A stretch of 64,000 bases of DNA from Alkanindiges illinoisensis. Lineage in GTDB: Bacteria; Pseudomonadota; Gammaproteobacteria; Pseudomonadales; Moraxellaceae. Shown here one piece after another: positions 1-8,779 of this stretch. The translations under genes were made by a program, and so were the position numbers. The stretch's first letter is position 1. Each line of letters opens with the position of its first letter. The notes beneath the pieces were generated by a model. That model had not been told where the DNA came from. It saw only the letters and a program-made list of their open reading frames with translations, and ran no database searches. The stretch covers positions 1 through 64,000 of the forward strand of contig NZ_SNTY01000003.1 in the NCBI RefSeq assembly GCF_004377485.1, given 5' to 3'.

Positions 1-75
1 GAGATTCATGCACGTGTGGCAGTATTAAATAAATTTATGGAATTAGGCCGAGCTCATACCCAAGTTGTCACTTAA
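1..75 (+). CDS. C-terminal end of an unidentified protein (partial)
   Basis: An open frame enters from the left edge and stops at TAA 73-75. It encodes 24 residues ending in GRAHTQVVT. The fragment is too short for me to name the family. The gap of 161 bases to cysH contains no clear terminator, only a short CTTTGT/ACAAAG hairpin near 113-127. Confidence 0.6.
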   Translation, partial: EIHARVAVLNKFMELGRAHTQVVT

Positions 76-236
76 ATTTGAGTCGCTTAGGGTAGTTCTA
101 TTTTTTAAATCTTTGTGCAACAAAGCCATTTATAAACAGTTTTATTATCAAATGAAATGAGCATTACATCAAAAAATTATATTACAGTAAATACACTGCT
201 GTCCCAGATGAAAAGCCGGAGATAGGTGGATGAAGA

Positions 237-857
237 ATGACTTTTAATCTTGACGCCATAAACCAGAAATATGGGCAAAATCCCCAGCAGTTAATTGCAT
301 GGGCACTAGGACTTGGCAAGCCTGCAATTTGTACCACCAATTTCAGGCCGTATGAAGCGGTAATGCTGCACATGCTGATACAGGTAAAGCCGGACATTCC
401 TGTAATCTGGATGGACAGTGGGTATAACACTGAGGCAACTTACCGCTTTGCTGATGAAGTCACCAAACGCTTAAACCTTAACTTGAAAATTTACCTGCCC
501 AGACGTTCACGTGCACATCGTGAAGCACTGGAAGGTGCAGTCCCGGCGCTTGATGACCCGCGTCATGCGGCCTTTACTGAAGAAGTGAAACTGGAACCTT
601 TTGCCCGGGCTTTGCAAGAAACTGCCCCGCAAGTGTGGTTTACCGCATTACGGGCCAGTGATACGGCTGAACGGGGACAAATGCAGCCTGTCAGTATCAA
701 TCCGGATGGTTTGATTAAGGTTGCGCCTTTACTACATTGGTCATCGCGCGATATGTATGAATATCTAACAGCGCATCAATTGCCTGATAATGTGGATTAT
801 TATGATCCCACCAAGGGAGAAGAAAAGCGCGAATGTGGCTTGCATTTAAGTCATTAA
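237..857 (+). CDS. cysH: phosphoadenylyl-sulfate (PAPS) reductase
   Basis: Reduces PAPS to sulfite with thioredoxin in cytosolic sulfate assimilation. The 206-residue protein has the PAPS reductase fold: a nucleotide-binding loop near residues 32-46 (TTNFRPYEAVMLHM), WMDSGYN near 62-68, and the C-terminal ECGLH motif that carries the catalytic cysteine. It lacks the paired-cysteine motifs of APS reductases that hold a 4Fe-4S cluster, so the PAPS-specific type is favoured. At 206 residues it is somewhat shorter than the E. coli enzyme. The start ATG at 237 follows a GGTGGATGAAGA stretch that can serve as ribosome binding site. No other sulfur gene is visible in the window. Confidence 0.92.
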   Translation: MTFNLDAINQKYGQNPQQLIAWALGLGKPAICTTNFRPYEAVMLHMLIQVKPDIPVIWMDSGYNTEATYRFADEVTKRLNLNLKIYLPRRSRAHREALEGAVPALDDPRHAAFTEEVKLEPFARALQETAPQVWFTALRASDTAERGQMQPVSINPDGLIKVAPLLHWSSRDMYEYLTAHQLPDNVDYYDPTKGEEKRECGLHLSH

Positions 858-879
858 TGACCGAATGCCAGATTTATGT

Positions 880-1944
880 CTATTCCAGTAATCGAAGCTG
901 AGCCTGTTGCTGTTGTAGAGCCAGTTCAGCCACGCCCACGCCAGCTAAGCGAAACATAAGCTGATGATTAAGTTCAGGAGCCAGGCGCTCAATCATAAGC
1001 AATACAGCTGCCTGAAATTCCGTATAGTGTGGAATATGGCTGGAATAGGTGACTGAGCGAGTAATGGTTTTAAACTGACTGGTTTTGAGTTTAATCGTGA
1101 CGGTGCGTGCGCTCATCTGTTTTTTCTGCATTTGCTCCCAGACCTGATTTGCCAAATGGTGCCAGTGCTCGCCCAGCTCAGGCAAAAACTTGTCCTCACT
1201 AAAAGTGGTTTCCTTGGAAATTTGCTGTCGCTCGCGGCTGGCATTGACCGGCCGTTCATCAATGCCACGTGCCAGATCATAGAGCCGATAGCCATAGCGG
1301 CCAAAATGATGTGCCAGCTCTGCCTGGCTATGTTGCGCCAGCTCACCCACGGTATGAATATTCAGTGCCTGCATTTTTTGCAGGGTAACCTGACCCACAC
1401 CCGGAATCTTTCCTACTGGTAAATTCGGTAAAAACTGCGCAACCTGACTGGGTTTAATCACACATAATCCATTAGGCTTGTTCCAGTCCGAAGCAATTTT
1501 GGCCAAAAACTTATTGGGAGCCACCCCGGCTGAGGCAGTCAGAGCGGTTTGTGCAAAAATTTCGGCACGAATGGCCTGAGCTACATCGGTAGCAGTAGGC
1601 AGGTTTTTAAAATTATTGGTGACATCCAGATAGGCTTCATCCAGCGATAGGGGTTCAATCAGATCAGTATACTGATGAAAAATGTCATGAACTTGCCGGG
1701 ATACCTCACGATATTTATCAAAACTGGGCGCAATATAAATAGCATGTGGGCAAAGCTGCTTGGCTCGTGCGACCGACATGGCAGAGCGTAGCCCAAACTG
1801 GCGTGCTTCATAAGAGGCTGCACAAATTACTGAGCGTGGGCCATCCCAGGCAACCACCACAGGCTGACCACGTAGATCTGGCTGGTCGCGAATTTCTACA
1901 GAAGCATAAAACGCATCCATATCAATATGCACAATTTTACGCAC
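880..1944 (-). CDS. dinB: DNA polymerase IV (Y-family translesion polymerase)
   Basis: Error-prone polymerase that bypasses damaged template bases. The 354-residue length is typical of DinB. The N-terminal HIDMDAFYASVE motif supplies the first catalytic aspartate (D8) and SLDEAYLDVT supplies D102 and E103. Helix-hairpin-helix residues (KIPGVGQVT) sit near position 180. The C-terminal QLRLL resembles a beta-clamp binding motif. It converges on cysH with 22 bases between stops. No LexA-type box (CTGT-N8-ACAG) was found upstream, which fits Acinetobacter relatives that lack a classical LexA. Confidence 0.95.
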   Translation of the reverse strand: MRKIVHIDMDAFYASVEIRDQPDLRGQPVVVAWDGPRSVICAASYEARQFGLRSAMSVARAKQLCPHAIYIAPSFDKYREVSRQVHDIFHQYTDLIEPLSLDEAYLDVTNNFKNLPTATDVAQAIRAEIFAQTALTASAGVAPNKFLAKIASDWNKPNGLCVIKPSQVAQFLPNLPVGKIPGVGQVTLQKMQALNIHTVGELAQHSQAELAHHFGRYGYRLYDLARGIDERPVNASRERQQISKETTFSEDKFLPELGEHWHHLANQVWEQMQKKQMSARTVTIKLKTSQFKTITRSVTYSSHIPHYTEFQAAVLLMIERLAPELNHQLMFRLAGVGVAELALQQQQAQLRLLE

Positions 1945-2276
1945 ACATCATCCTGACTTTGCAATTAGGTGAAAGTTAATAGGATTATCAGCACAATCAG
2001 TGAGTTAGCTTGAAGTAAACTCTATTGTTTAAATAAACACACTAACTGTTCCCATGGAATAACAATAGGTTTTAAGATCATGTGAATTTTACGTTAGATT
2101 ACGTCTTGGCATATAGAAATTTTTTTGTAAGCCCATACTCATCCTGCCAAAACTGATATTGCCGAAATAACAGGAAGGCTGTTTTAACCAAGGCCAACAG
2201 TTTTTTGATGAAATGCGCTATAAAAAGGAAAAGCTATTGAATGACGCGATATTAAATTCAAAATGAGAAAGCCAGT
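1945..2276. other. intergenic region between dinB and the HD hydrolase
   Basis: 332 AT-rich bases separate these divergent genes, so promoters for both should lie here. I see no ORF with a convincing ribosome binding site, no tRNA and no strong terminator. A small AACAG/CTGTT hairpin lies near 2170-2185. A TGTAAG half-site near 2127 has no good partner. Confidence 0.5.
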
Positions 2277-2981
2277 ATGTCAGCAACGTCACAAATCAGG
2301 TTATATCAAGAACTGCTTGAAAGATCATGGCAGCGCCTTTGCCAGCAATTAAACCTGCCTGTTGATCAGGCTTGTATCACACAGGTTTATCAGGAATTAC
2401 TGGCAGGCTATGCTGAACCGCATCGTGCTTATCATAGCGTGCAGCATCTTGCTGAGTGCATTAGCCTGTTTGAGCAGGTTATCCATCTGGCTGTAGAGCC
2501 TGCGCTGTTAGAAATTGCCTTATGGTTTCATGATGCTATTTATGAAACCCGCCAAGCGCCTGATCAGCTTAATAGTAAGCCAATAAGCAATGATCACTTA
2601 AGCAACGAGCAAAAAAGTGCGGATTGGGCAGCGCAATTCCTGAAGCGCTGTAAGGTGAATCCAGCAATCATTCTACAAGTAACCCAACTGATCATGGCAA
2701 CCCAGCATCATCAAGCCAGCACTAATGATGAAAAATTGATTGTCGATATTGACCTTGCGATTTTAGGTGCTACGCCTGCACGTTTTGCGCAATACCAGCA
2801 GCAAATCAGGGAAGAATATGATTTTGTAGCACCAGCATTATTTAATCTCAAGCGCAGGGAAGTGCTGGCTGGATTTTATCAGCGTCCACGCATTTATCAG
2901 ACAGATTATTTTTATAGCCGTTATGAACAGCAAGCGCGTGAAAATTTGCAGACAGCCTTGCTACCTGATAATCAACGCTAA
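2277..2981 (+). CDS. HD-superfamily predicted metal-dependent phosphohydrolase
   Basis: The 234-residue protein carries YHSVQHL (52-58) and WFHDAIYE (83-90), the histidine and His-Asp metal-binding motifs of the HD superfamily. A later aspartate lies in IDIDLAILGA. This matches the conserved family of stand-alone HD proteins of about 200 residues, whose substrate is unknown. The start ATG at 2277 has a GAGAAAG ribosome binding site. The gene stands alone, with the candidate Rsm-type RNA on the opposite strand downstream. The sequence supports a hydrolase fold but not a specific reaction. Confidence 0.75.
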   Translation: MSATSQIRLYQELLERSWQRLCQQLNLPVDQACITQVYQELLAGYAEPHRAYHSVQHLAECISLFEQVIHLAVEPALLEIALWFHDAIYETRQAPDQLNSKPISNDHLSNEQKSADWAAQFLKRCKVNPAIILQVTQLIMATQHHQASTNDEKLIVDIDLAILGATPARFAQYQQQIREEYDFVAPALFNLKRREVLAGFYQRPRIYQTDYFYSRYEQQARENLQTALLPDNQR

Positions 2982-3045
2982 ACATCAGTATTTGCCAGCA
3001 AGAACGAAGATATTTTAACTATTGCAAGCTAAATATTTTAGACAT

Positions 3046-3208
3046 AAAAAAGCCCGACAATATTCATCCTGAATGGTCGGGCATTTCTTTAGCATCCTGC
3101 TGTACATCCTGTTCTCGATACATCCTATCGAGCCTTGCGATTCATGCCAGCCTTTCAGCTCGCGCTATCCGTATAGCTAAATCCGTGCCATGTCATCCTT
3201 GATTCGCT
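3046..3208 (-). ncRNA. candidate Csr/Rsm-type small regulatory RNA (CsrA/RsmA sponge)
   Basis: Read on the minus strand, the region holds seven GGA motifs; their complements (TCC) start at 3067, 3095, 3107, 3123, 3168, 3182 and 3196. Several sit in hairpin loops: CTCGATA-GGATG-TATCGAG (3132-3114), AGCA-GGA-TGCT (3101-3091), ATTCA-GGA-TGAAT (3074-3062) and GCTAT-ACGG-ATAGC (3177-3164). One copy, ACAGGATGT, matches the core of the CsrA SELEX consensus. The last hairpin lies inside a GCCCGAC/GTCGGGC terminator stem followed by TTTTTT. A GacA-type box lies upstream at 3264-3281. The unit is antiparallel to both neighbouring genes and has no ORF. This is the architecture of RsmX/Y/Z and CsrB, which sequester CsrA. 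The transcription start near 3208 is a guess; a GATGAT-like -10 lies at 3220-3215. Confidence 0.75.
3052..3082 (-). terminator. intrinsic terminator of the Rsm-like RNA
   Basis: The 7-bp stem GCCCGAC/GTCGGGC (3052-3058 and 3076-3082) encloses an inner ATTCA/TGAAT stem. On the minus strand it is followed by TTTTTT. On the plus strand it is followed only by ATTTCTTT, so it may also weakly end the HD hydrolase transcript. Confidence 0.85.
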
Positions 3209-3263
3209 AAACACATCATCTCGCATCTGACCCTGCCAAAACAGTCGCCACAACCCCAATTGA

Positions 3264-3281
3264 TGTACGCCAATGCTTACA
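3264..3281. promoter_or_regulatory. GacA-type upstream activating sequence
   Basis: TGTACG-CCAATG-CTTACA matches the GacA palindrome TGTAAG-N6-CTTACA at 11 of 12 fixed positions. It lies about 55-75 bases upstream of the inferred start of the Rsm-like RNA, similar to its placement at Pseudomonas rsmX/Y/Z promoters. Binding is inferred. Confidence 0.65.
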
Positions 3282-3413
3282 AAAGTTAACACACCCTTGA
3301 ATGGATCACGGCTCGACTGACATAAAATGAGGTTTGAAGATGTATTAGGCAGGATTGTTGTACAATAACCCTGTAGTGTCGTTAAATGGATTTGTAGGAT
3401 TAGCTTAACAATA

Positions 3414-4238
3414 ATGAAAATTCATCATTTAAATTGCGGAACTTTTTGCCCTAGTTGTCAGCGGTTACTCGAAGGTAAGGGAAGCTGGCTGCAACCTGCC
3501 ACTATGTGCTGCCATTGTCTGGCCATTGAAACCACTGAGGGTCTCATTTTGGTGGATACAGGGCTTGGCGTGCAGGATGTACTAACACCAAAGCATCTAG
3601 GGCATACGTTCAGGAACCTGATGCGACCAAAACTGGAGCTGGAAGAAACAGCGCTGTTTCAGCTGGATCAGATGGGCTTTAACCGCCGTGAGGTGCGGCA
3701 TATTGTGCTCACCCATCTGGATCTGGACCATGCCGGTGGAATTGCCGATTTCCCGGCAGCAAAAATTCATGCCTGTAGTACCGAGATTGAAGCTGCGCTA
3801 CGGCCGCACTGGCGTGATAAGCTACGCTACCGGGCCAAGCAGTTTGAGTTTAATCCCAAATGGGCAGCGACAATTAATACCACGGATACCTGGTTTGGCT
3901 TTGAAAATATTCAGCGGCTAAAAGGCATTAAGGAAGAAATTATACTCGTGCCATTACATGGACATACCCGGGGTCATTGTGGTGTTGCGGTAAAACAATC
4001 CAGCGGTAAGTGGCTTTTTCATGTGGGTGATCTGTATATGGATCGCCGCAGTTTATATGGCAAGGCTCCCGCTGCCATGAAGCAATGTGAAAAGCTGCTG
4101 GCTGTGGATAATAAAAAGCGACTTGGTTATGTTAAACAAGTGCGTCAATTGATTGATGAGCATAGTAATGCAGTTGAAGTGTTCTGCGCGCATGATATGA
4201 GTGAACTCAATTATTATCGTGAACAACAAATCGACTAA
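3414..4238 (+). CDS. MBL-fold metallo-hydrolase (lactonase-like)
   Basis: The 274-residue protein has the metallo-beta-lactamase fold. Metal-ligand motifs are THLDLDHAGG (100-109), HGHTRGHC in the later half, and HVGDLY. The first motif is HxDxDH rather than the usual HxHxDH, as in some lactonase-like subfamilies. N-acyl-homoserine lactonases belong to this broad group, but the sequence alone does not show the substrate. The N-terminal half is cysteine-rich (CGTFCPSCQ and CCHC). The gene stands alone and ends against a bidirectional terminator shared with the efflux operon. Confidence 0.75.
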   Translation: MKIHHLNCGTFCPSCQRLLEGKGSWLQPATMCCHCLAIETTEGLILVDTGLGVQDVLTPKHLGHTFRNLMRPKLELEETALFQLDQMGFNRREVRHIVLTHLDLDHAGGIADFPAAKIHACSTEIEAALRPHWRDKLRYRAKQFEFNPKWAATINTTDTWFGFENIQRLKGIKEEIILVPLHGHTRGHCGVAVKQSSGKWLFHVGDLYMDRRSLYGKAPAAMKQCEKLLAVDNKKRLGYVKQVRQLIDEHSNAVEVFCAHDMSELNYYREQQID

Positions 4239-4287
4239 GCCATAAAAACGCTTGTTTAAAAACTTTTGAATATTGTTGATTTAAAAA

Positions 4288-4315
4288 AACCAGCTCACGA
4301 AGAACTGGTTTTTTT
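4288..4315. terminator. bidirectional terminator between the MBL gene and the RND operon
   Basis: AACCAG (4288-4293) pairs with CTGGTT (4305-4310) and is flanked by A-rich and T-rich tracts on both sides, so it can work in both directions. The stop codon of the RND gene (4295-4297) lies inside the hairpin. Confidence 0.8.
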
Positions 4316-7300
4316 GTATTTATACACCTGACGAACCGTCCAGGTTTTCATGTCATCCAGATAGGTGTAAATCACAGGAACAACCACCAGTGTAAGCAGG
4401 GTAGAGGTTAATACCCCGCCAATAATAGCATGAGCCATCGGGGCACGCTGTTCGGCACCTTCACCTAATCCCAAGGCCAGCGGCACCATACCCATTACCA
4501 TCGCGCTGGTCGTCATTAAAATGGGACGCAAGCGCGTTTGCCCAGCCTGAATAATGGCTTGCTCACGCGACAGCCCTTCCTCAACTGCCTGCTGAATAAA
4601 ATCAATGAGCAAAATGGCATTCTTGGTCACCAGACCCATCAGCATAATAATGCCAATGATGGAAAACATATTGAGGGTACTTTGAAACATAAACAAAGCC
4701 AGGAACACCCCAATCAGCGATAAGGGCAGGGATGCCATAATGGTGAGTGGATGCAGGAAACTATTAAACTGTGATCCCAGCACCATATAAATGAATAGCA
4801 CCGCCAGAATCAGTGCTGTGGTGGCATAACCAATGGACTCCTCCATATTCTTGTTACCGCCAAGCGTCTGGAATTTATAACCGGGTGGTAGCTTCATATC
4901 CTGCTGGATACGCTTGATATCTTCACCAATATCACCTGCCGGACGCCCGGAAGTGTTGGCATCAATCAGCACTTCGCGGAACAGGTTGCGCCGGTTAATT
5001 TGCGAAGCACCTAGCGTCTGTTCAAAGCTCGCCACCTGCGACAGGGGAATCAGGCTGGGCTGCCGGGCTTGGTCCAAGTTGCTAGACGTAAAATACAGGT
5101 TTTGCAATTGATTCAGGTTTTGTCGGCCACTTTCCGGCAAGCGGACATTAACATCATAATTTTCGCCATGTGGATCTTGCCAAGTGGTAATATTGTCACC
5201 TGCCAGCAATGGGCGTAGGGCTTGCCCAATCTGGCCTACTGACAGTCCCAGGTCGCTAGCGGCTTCACGGTTCAGTTGTACAGCCAGCGTGGGTTTTGGT
5301 TCAGCTAATGAGGAGCGCAAATCCACAATACCGGGCACAGTTTTAACCTTGGCCATAAACTGGTCAGATAGCTTTTGTAATTCATCCAGTTCCGGGCCAG
5401 TGATTGACACCATAATGGGTTTTAAGCCGCCGGAAATGCTGTCATCATCGGCTGAAACGGACGTTACTTTAATACCGGCAACCGCTTGTAATTGTTGCCG
5501 GATATCATTAACCAGTATTTTAAGACCGCGCTCACGCTCACTTTTAGGCTTGAGGCTCACCCGCAATGTTGCACGGTTGCGGCCACGGCTTCCTGTGGAG
5601 TTAATCGAGCCATAAGTAGTAACCACTTCCGGAAAATCCCGCAAAATATGGTCAACCTGTTTCACCTTGGCTTCAGTATATTGCAGGGTAGAATCCACTG
5701 GGGTTTCAAACTGAACCTTAAGCTCACCCAGATCCGGGGTAGGCACAAATTCCTTACCAATCAGGCTAGCCAGCATAAAGGCAATTACCAGCGATAACAC
5801 GGCGCCACCCAGCGTGAGCAAGCGGAAACGCAGGCAAAATTTTAAAATATGGGTATAAACGCCATTTAATCGATCGATTTGCCCGGTACAGCTATCCAAA
5901 AAGCGCTGAAACCAGTTTTTCTTTTTTTCGCTCTCCGGTTTTTCCGGCCAGATGGCCGACAGCATGGGATCAAGTGTAAAACTAACAAACATGGATAGCA
6001 ACACGGCAGCACTTACCGCCACGCCAAACTGGTAAAAGAAGCGGCCAATAATCCCGCCCATAAAAGCAACCGGCAAAAACACGGCGACAATGGTCAGGGT
6101 CGTTGCCAGTACAGCAAGGCCAATTTCCCGGGTGCCATCCAGTGCTGCCTGTTTATGATCCTTGCCCATGGCTGCATGGCGTACAATGTTTTCGCGCACC
6201 ACAATGGCATCATCAATCAGCAGACCAATACACAGCGCCATTGCCATCAGGGTCATCAGGTTAATACTAAAGCCAAATGCCCAGATGACAGCCAGCGTGC
6301 CAAAGAGTGAAATAGGCAGGGTGAGTCCGGTAATAATGGTTGAGCGCCACGATCCCAAAAACAGCAATACAATAAAGATAGCCAGCACGCCGCCTTCAAT
6401 CAGGGTTCTGACCACATCGGAAATGGAAGCCCGAATGGACTTGGCCCGATCCGAACTCAAGGTAAAAGTTACTCCGGCAGGTAGCTGCTGCTTGATGTCT
6501 TCCAGCACCGCCTTGCTCTGGTCGACCACCTTAATCACGTTGGCCTCAGAGGTTTTTAAAATATCCAGGCTGACAGCATTGTTGCCATTAAAATAAGCAC
6601 CCGTATCAGCTTCGGCCTGACTATCCACCACATTAGCCACTTGCGACAAGTAAATCGGAGTCTGGTTACGGCGCGCCACGATCAGGCGGTTAAAATCTAC
6701 CGGATTCTGTAGCCGTCCCTTGACTTCAACCACCAGCTCCTGATTGCCATGTTTGAGTGTGCCACTGGGCAGTTGCAGGTTTTCTGTACGCAGTACGTCA
6801 ATAATCTGGTTAATACTGACTCCCAGCGCCTGCATTTGTTCCGGTAGTACTTCAATGCGAATCTGACGCTGTACATCCCCCAGCATATTGACATTACCCA
6901 CGCCAGAAATTGTGCGTAGCTGTGGAATAATGCGTTGATCCAGATAATTACTAAGATCACGCATGGGCATATTGTTGGAGCGGAAAATCACCGAGAGGAC
7001 TGGGGCATCGCTGGGGTTATAGCGTTCAATAAGCGGATCTTCCACCTCATCGCGCAGTTGAGGCTGCACGATGGCAATCTTGTCACGCACATCCTGCGCC
7101 GCCAGCGTTGAGGGTACATCCAGATTAAACTCCACAATGACGGTGGACAAACCTTCGCTAGAAGATGAAATAACCTGCTTTACACCCGAAATGGTATTAA
7201 TGGAATCCTCAAGCTTTTTGGTGACATCGGACTCCACCATTTCAGGCGATGCACCCGGATAGGTGGTGTAAACCACCACATAAGGGAAATCAATATCCGG

Positions 7301-7411
7301 GAATTCTTCAACGGTCATGCGCTGCCATGAGGCCAGACCCGTCACCATTAATGCCAGCATCAGCATGGCTGTAAATACAGGATTATTGACACTAATTCGG
7401 GTGAGCCACAT
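4295..7411 (-). CDS. RND efflux pump inner-membrane transporter (HAE1/AcrB-like)
   Basis: Proton-driven exporter subunit of a tripartite efflux pump. At 1038 residues it is the usual AcrB/MexB size. It starts with a cytoplasmic N-terminus ([13 protein letters not shown]), then TM1, a large periplasmic domain, TM2-6, a second periplasmic domain and TM8-12. Proton-relay residues are visible: the Asp pair in [10 protein letters not shown] (TM4) and the Lys in [10 protein letters not shown] (TM10). It lies 68 bases downstream of the periplasmic adaptor gene and is presumably co-transcribed. No outer-membrane channel gene is present, so a TolC/OprM-type partner must be encoded elsewhere. Substrates cannot be inferred. 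The 3' end runs into its own terminator. Confidence 0.93.
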   Translation of the reverse strand: MWLTRISVNNPVFTAMLMLALMVTGLASWQRMTVEEFPDIDFPYVVVYTTYPGASPEMVESDVTKKLEDSINTISGVKQVISSSSEGLSTVIVEFNLDVPSTLAAQDVRDKIAIVQPQLRDEVEDPLIERYNPSDAPVLSVIFRSNNMPMRDLSNYLDQRIIPQLRTISGVGNVNMLGDVQRQIRIEVLPEQMQALGVSINQIIDVLRTENLQLPSGTLKHGNQELVVEVKGRLQNPVDFNRLIVARRNQTPIYLSQVANVVDSQAEADTGAYFNGNNAVSLDILKTSEANVIKVVDQSKAVLEDIKQQLPAGVTFTLSSDRAKSIRASISDVVRTLIEGGVLAIFIVLLFLGSWRSTIITGLTLPISLFGTLAVIWAFGFSINLMTLMAMALCIGLLIDDAIVVRENIVRHAAMGKDHKQAALDGTREIGLAVLATTLTIVAVFLPVAFMGGIIGRFFYQFGVAVSAAVLLSMFVSFTLDPMLSAIWPEKPESEKKKNWFQRFLDSCTGQIDRLNGVYTHILKFCLRFRLLTLGGAVLSLVIAFMLASLIGKEFVPTPDLGELKVQFETPVDSTLQYTEAKVKQVDHILRDFPEVVTTYGSINSTGSRGRNRATLRVSLKPKSERERGLKILVNDIRQQLQAVAGIKVTSVSADDDSISGGLKPIMVSITGPELDELQKLSDQFMAKVKTVPGIVDLRSSLAEPKPTLAVQLNREAASDLGLSVGQIGQALRPLLAGDNITTWQDPHGENYDVNVRLPESGRQNLNQLQNLYFTSSNLDQARQPSLIPLSQVASFEQTLGASQINRRNLFREVLIDANTSGRPAGDIGEDIKRIQQDMKLPPGYKFQTLGGNKNMEESIGYATTALILAVLFIYMVLGSQFNSFLHPLTIMASLPLSLIGVFLALFMFQSTLNMFSIIGIIMLMGLVTKNAILLIDFIQQAVEEGLSREQAIIQAGQTRLRPILMTTSAMVMGMVPLALGLGEGAEQRAPMAHAIIGGVLTSTLLTLVVVPVIYTYLDDMKTWTVRQVYKYKKTSSS

Positions 7412-7479
7412 ATTTTTACCTTATTATCGACGTTGCCAGTCCATGTGTATTCAAACAATAAAAAACAAAAGGGCAGGGC

Positions 7480-8592
7480 TTAGCTGACCTTGACAGGGCT
7501 TCCATTGGCCTGTTCAGAAAATTTAACCAAACTCACGATGTCATCGGGTTGAATGCCTTTAACCAGTACGCTGTTACTGGCCTGATCCTGCATCACGACT
7601 TCAACATTCACCTTATGCAATCGGTTCTGGCGAACAACCCACACATACACCTGATGCGCGCTATCGTGTTGAATGGCCTGCGCTGGCAATACCAGACCGG
7701 ACTGGCTATTGTTGAGCCGAATAGACCCTTCAACATAATTGCCAATGGCAAAGCTGGATGCCGGACTAGTAACAGTGGCATAAAATTGTACTGCGCGACT
7801 GGCTGCATCAGTCACTGGATTAATACGGGAAATACGTGCTGTAAAGACAGGCTGGCTTTGTCCGGCAAGCTGAAACTGGACAGTCTGGCCGACCTGAATA
7901 CTGTTTTGCGTATCTGGGGCAGAACCCTGCAATTCAAGTGTTGTGGAATCTACAATTTCAAATAGGGTTTGACCCGGCGCCACTGTCTGGCCAACCTGTA
8001 CCTGACGATTTGAGACAACACCCGAAATCGGTGCGCTTACCACCGCATCACTTACCGCTTTTTGTGCAATGCTGACCAGCGCTTGCTGCGCAGCCAAATT
8101 TTCACGCTGGGCACGGGCATCCGCCTTGCTACGCTCATACTCAATTTCAGAAATAAATCCCTGCTTGAACAAACGCTGGTTACGCTCGGCAAGGTTCTGG
8201 CTTAGATCGGCCTGTGCCTTGGTTGCGGTATAATTTGCCCTGGCCTGAAGCAAGCGGGCCTGATCATCCTGATTGTTTAAGCGAAGTAAGGTTTGTCCTT
8301 TTTGTACCTGATTACCATTGTCGGCATAAACCTGAGTAATGGTGCCTGAGGTTTGCGCCTGAACAGAAGTCCGCTGGCGTGCCTGCAGGGTGCCTGTAAA
8401 CCTGATCTGGCTTGACAGGCTACGATACTGGGGCTTTATCAGGTCAGATCCAATCAGCTCAAGCTGACGAGGTACTGAGGATTCAGAAGTGGACGAAGTA
8501 GAGGGGGCCTCGGTTTTTTGACAGCCCAATAACATGACACAAAAGGTACAGGCAAGGCATAGCCGTACTGATAATACGCTTAAAATTTTCAT
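7480..8592 (-). CDS. RND efflux periplasmic adaptor (membrane fusion lipoprotein)
   Basis: The 370-residue protein links the RND pump to an outer-membrane channel. It has a lipoprotein signal with lipobox MLLGC (Cys24), a biotinyl/lipoyl-like half motif near residues 80-110 (adjacent to DNGNQVQKGQTLLRL), a coiled-coil hairpin rich in Ala/Gln/Arg near 105-180, the second lipoyl half (APISGVVSNRQVQVGQTV), then beta-barrel and membrane-proximal domains. This is the HlyD/AcrA family. It is the first gene of the operon and its promoter should lie in 8593-8779. No regulator is adjacent. Confidence 0.92.
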   Translation of the reverse strand: MKILSVLSVRLCLACTFCVMLLGCQKTEAPSTSSTSESSVPRQLELIGSDLIKPQYRSLSSQIRFTGTLQARQRTSVQAQTSGTITQVYADNGNQVQKGQTLLRLNNQDDQARLLQARANYTATKAQADLSQNLAERNQRLFKQGFISEIEYERSKADARAQRENLAAQQALVSIAQKAVSDAVVSAPISGVVSNRQVQVGQTVAPGQTLFEIVDSTTLELQGSAPDTQNSIQVGQTVQFQLAGQSQPVFTARISRINPVTDAASRAVQFYATVTSPASSFAIGNYVEGSIRLNNSQSGLVLPAQAIQHDSAHQVYVWVVRQNRLHKVNVEVVMQDQASNSVLVKGIQPDDIVSLVKFSEQANGSPVKVS

Positions 8593-8779
8593 AAAATCAA
8601 ATCCAGATTTTATATAAAGTTACATGGCGATTTAACGAAAAATGCAGGATTTTCTACAAAATTCGCTGTAATTTTAATGGCTTATAGGTTTTATAACGTC
8701 CGTGACAGTAAATCAAAGCCCGCGCTATCATAGCAAAAGCTTTAAATTTGAGCATTATTTAGTTTGAGGTTTATGAGAA

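Noticed and set aside
1945-2100. An SOS (LexA) box upstream of dinB.
   Set aside because: No CTGT-N8-ACAG or close variant is present.
2120-2190. A possible second Rsm-like RNA: TGTAAG half-site, CATCCTG and an AACAGGAAGGCTGTT hairpin.
   Set aside because: The second half-site is poor, there is only one hairpin and no terminator.
3065-3199. Five CATCCT direct repeats on the plus strand, considered as a DNA repeat family or a short CRISPR-like array.
   Set aside because: Spacing is irregular, and the copies fall in small palindromes whose minus strand presents GGA loops, which an RNA explains better.
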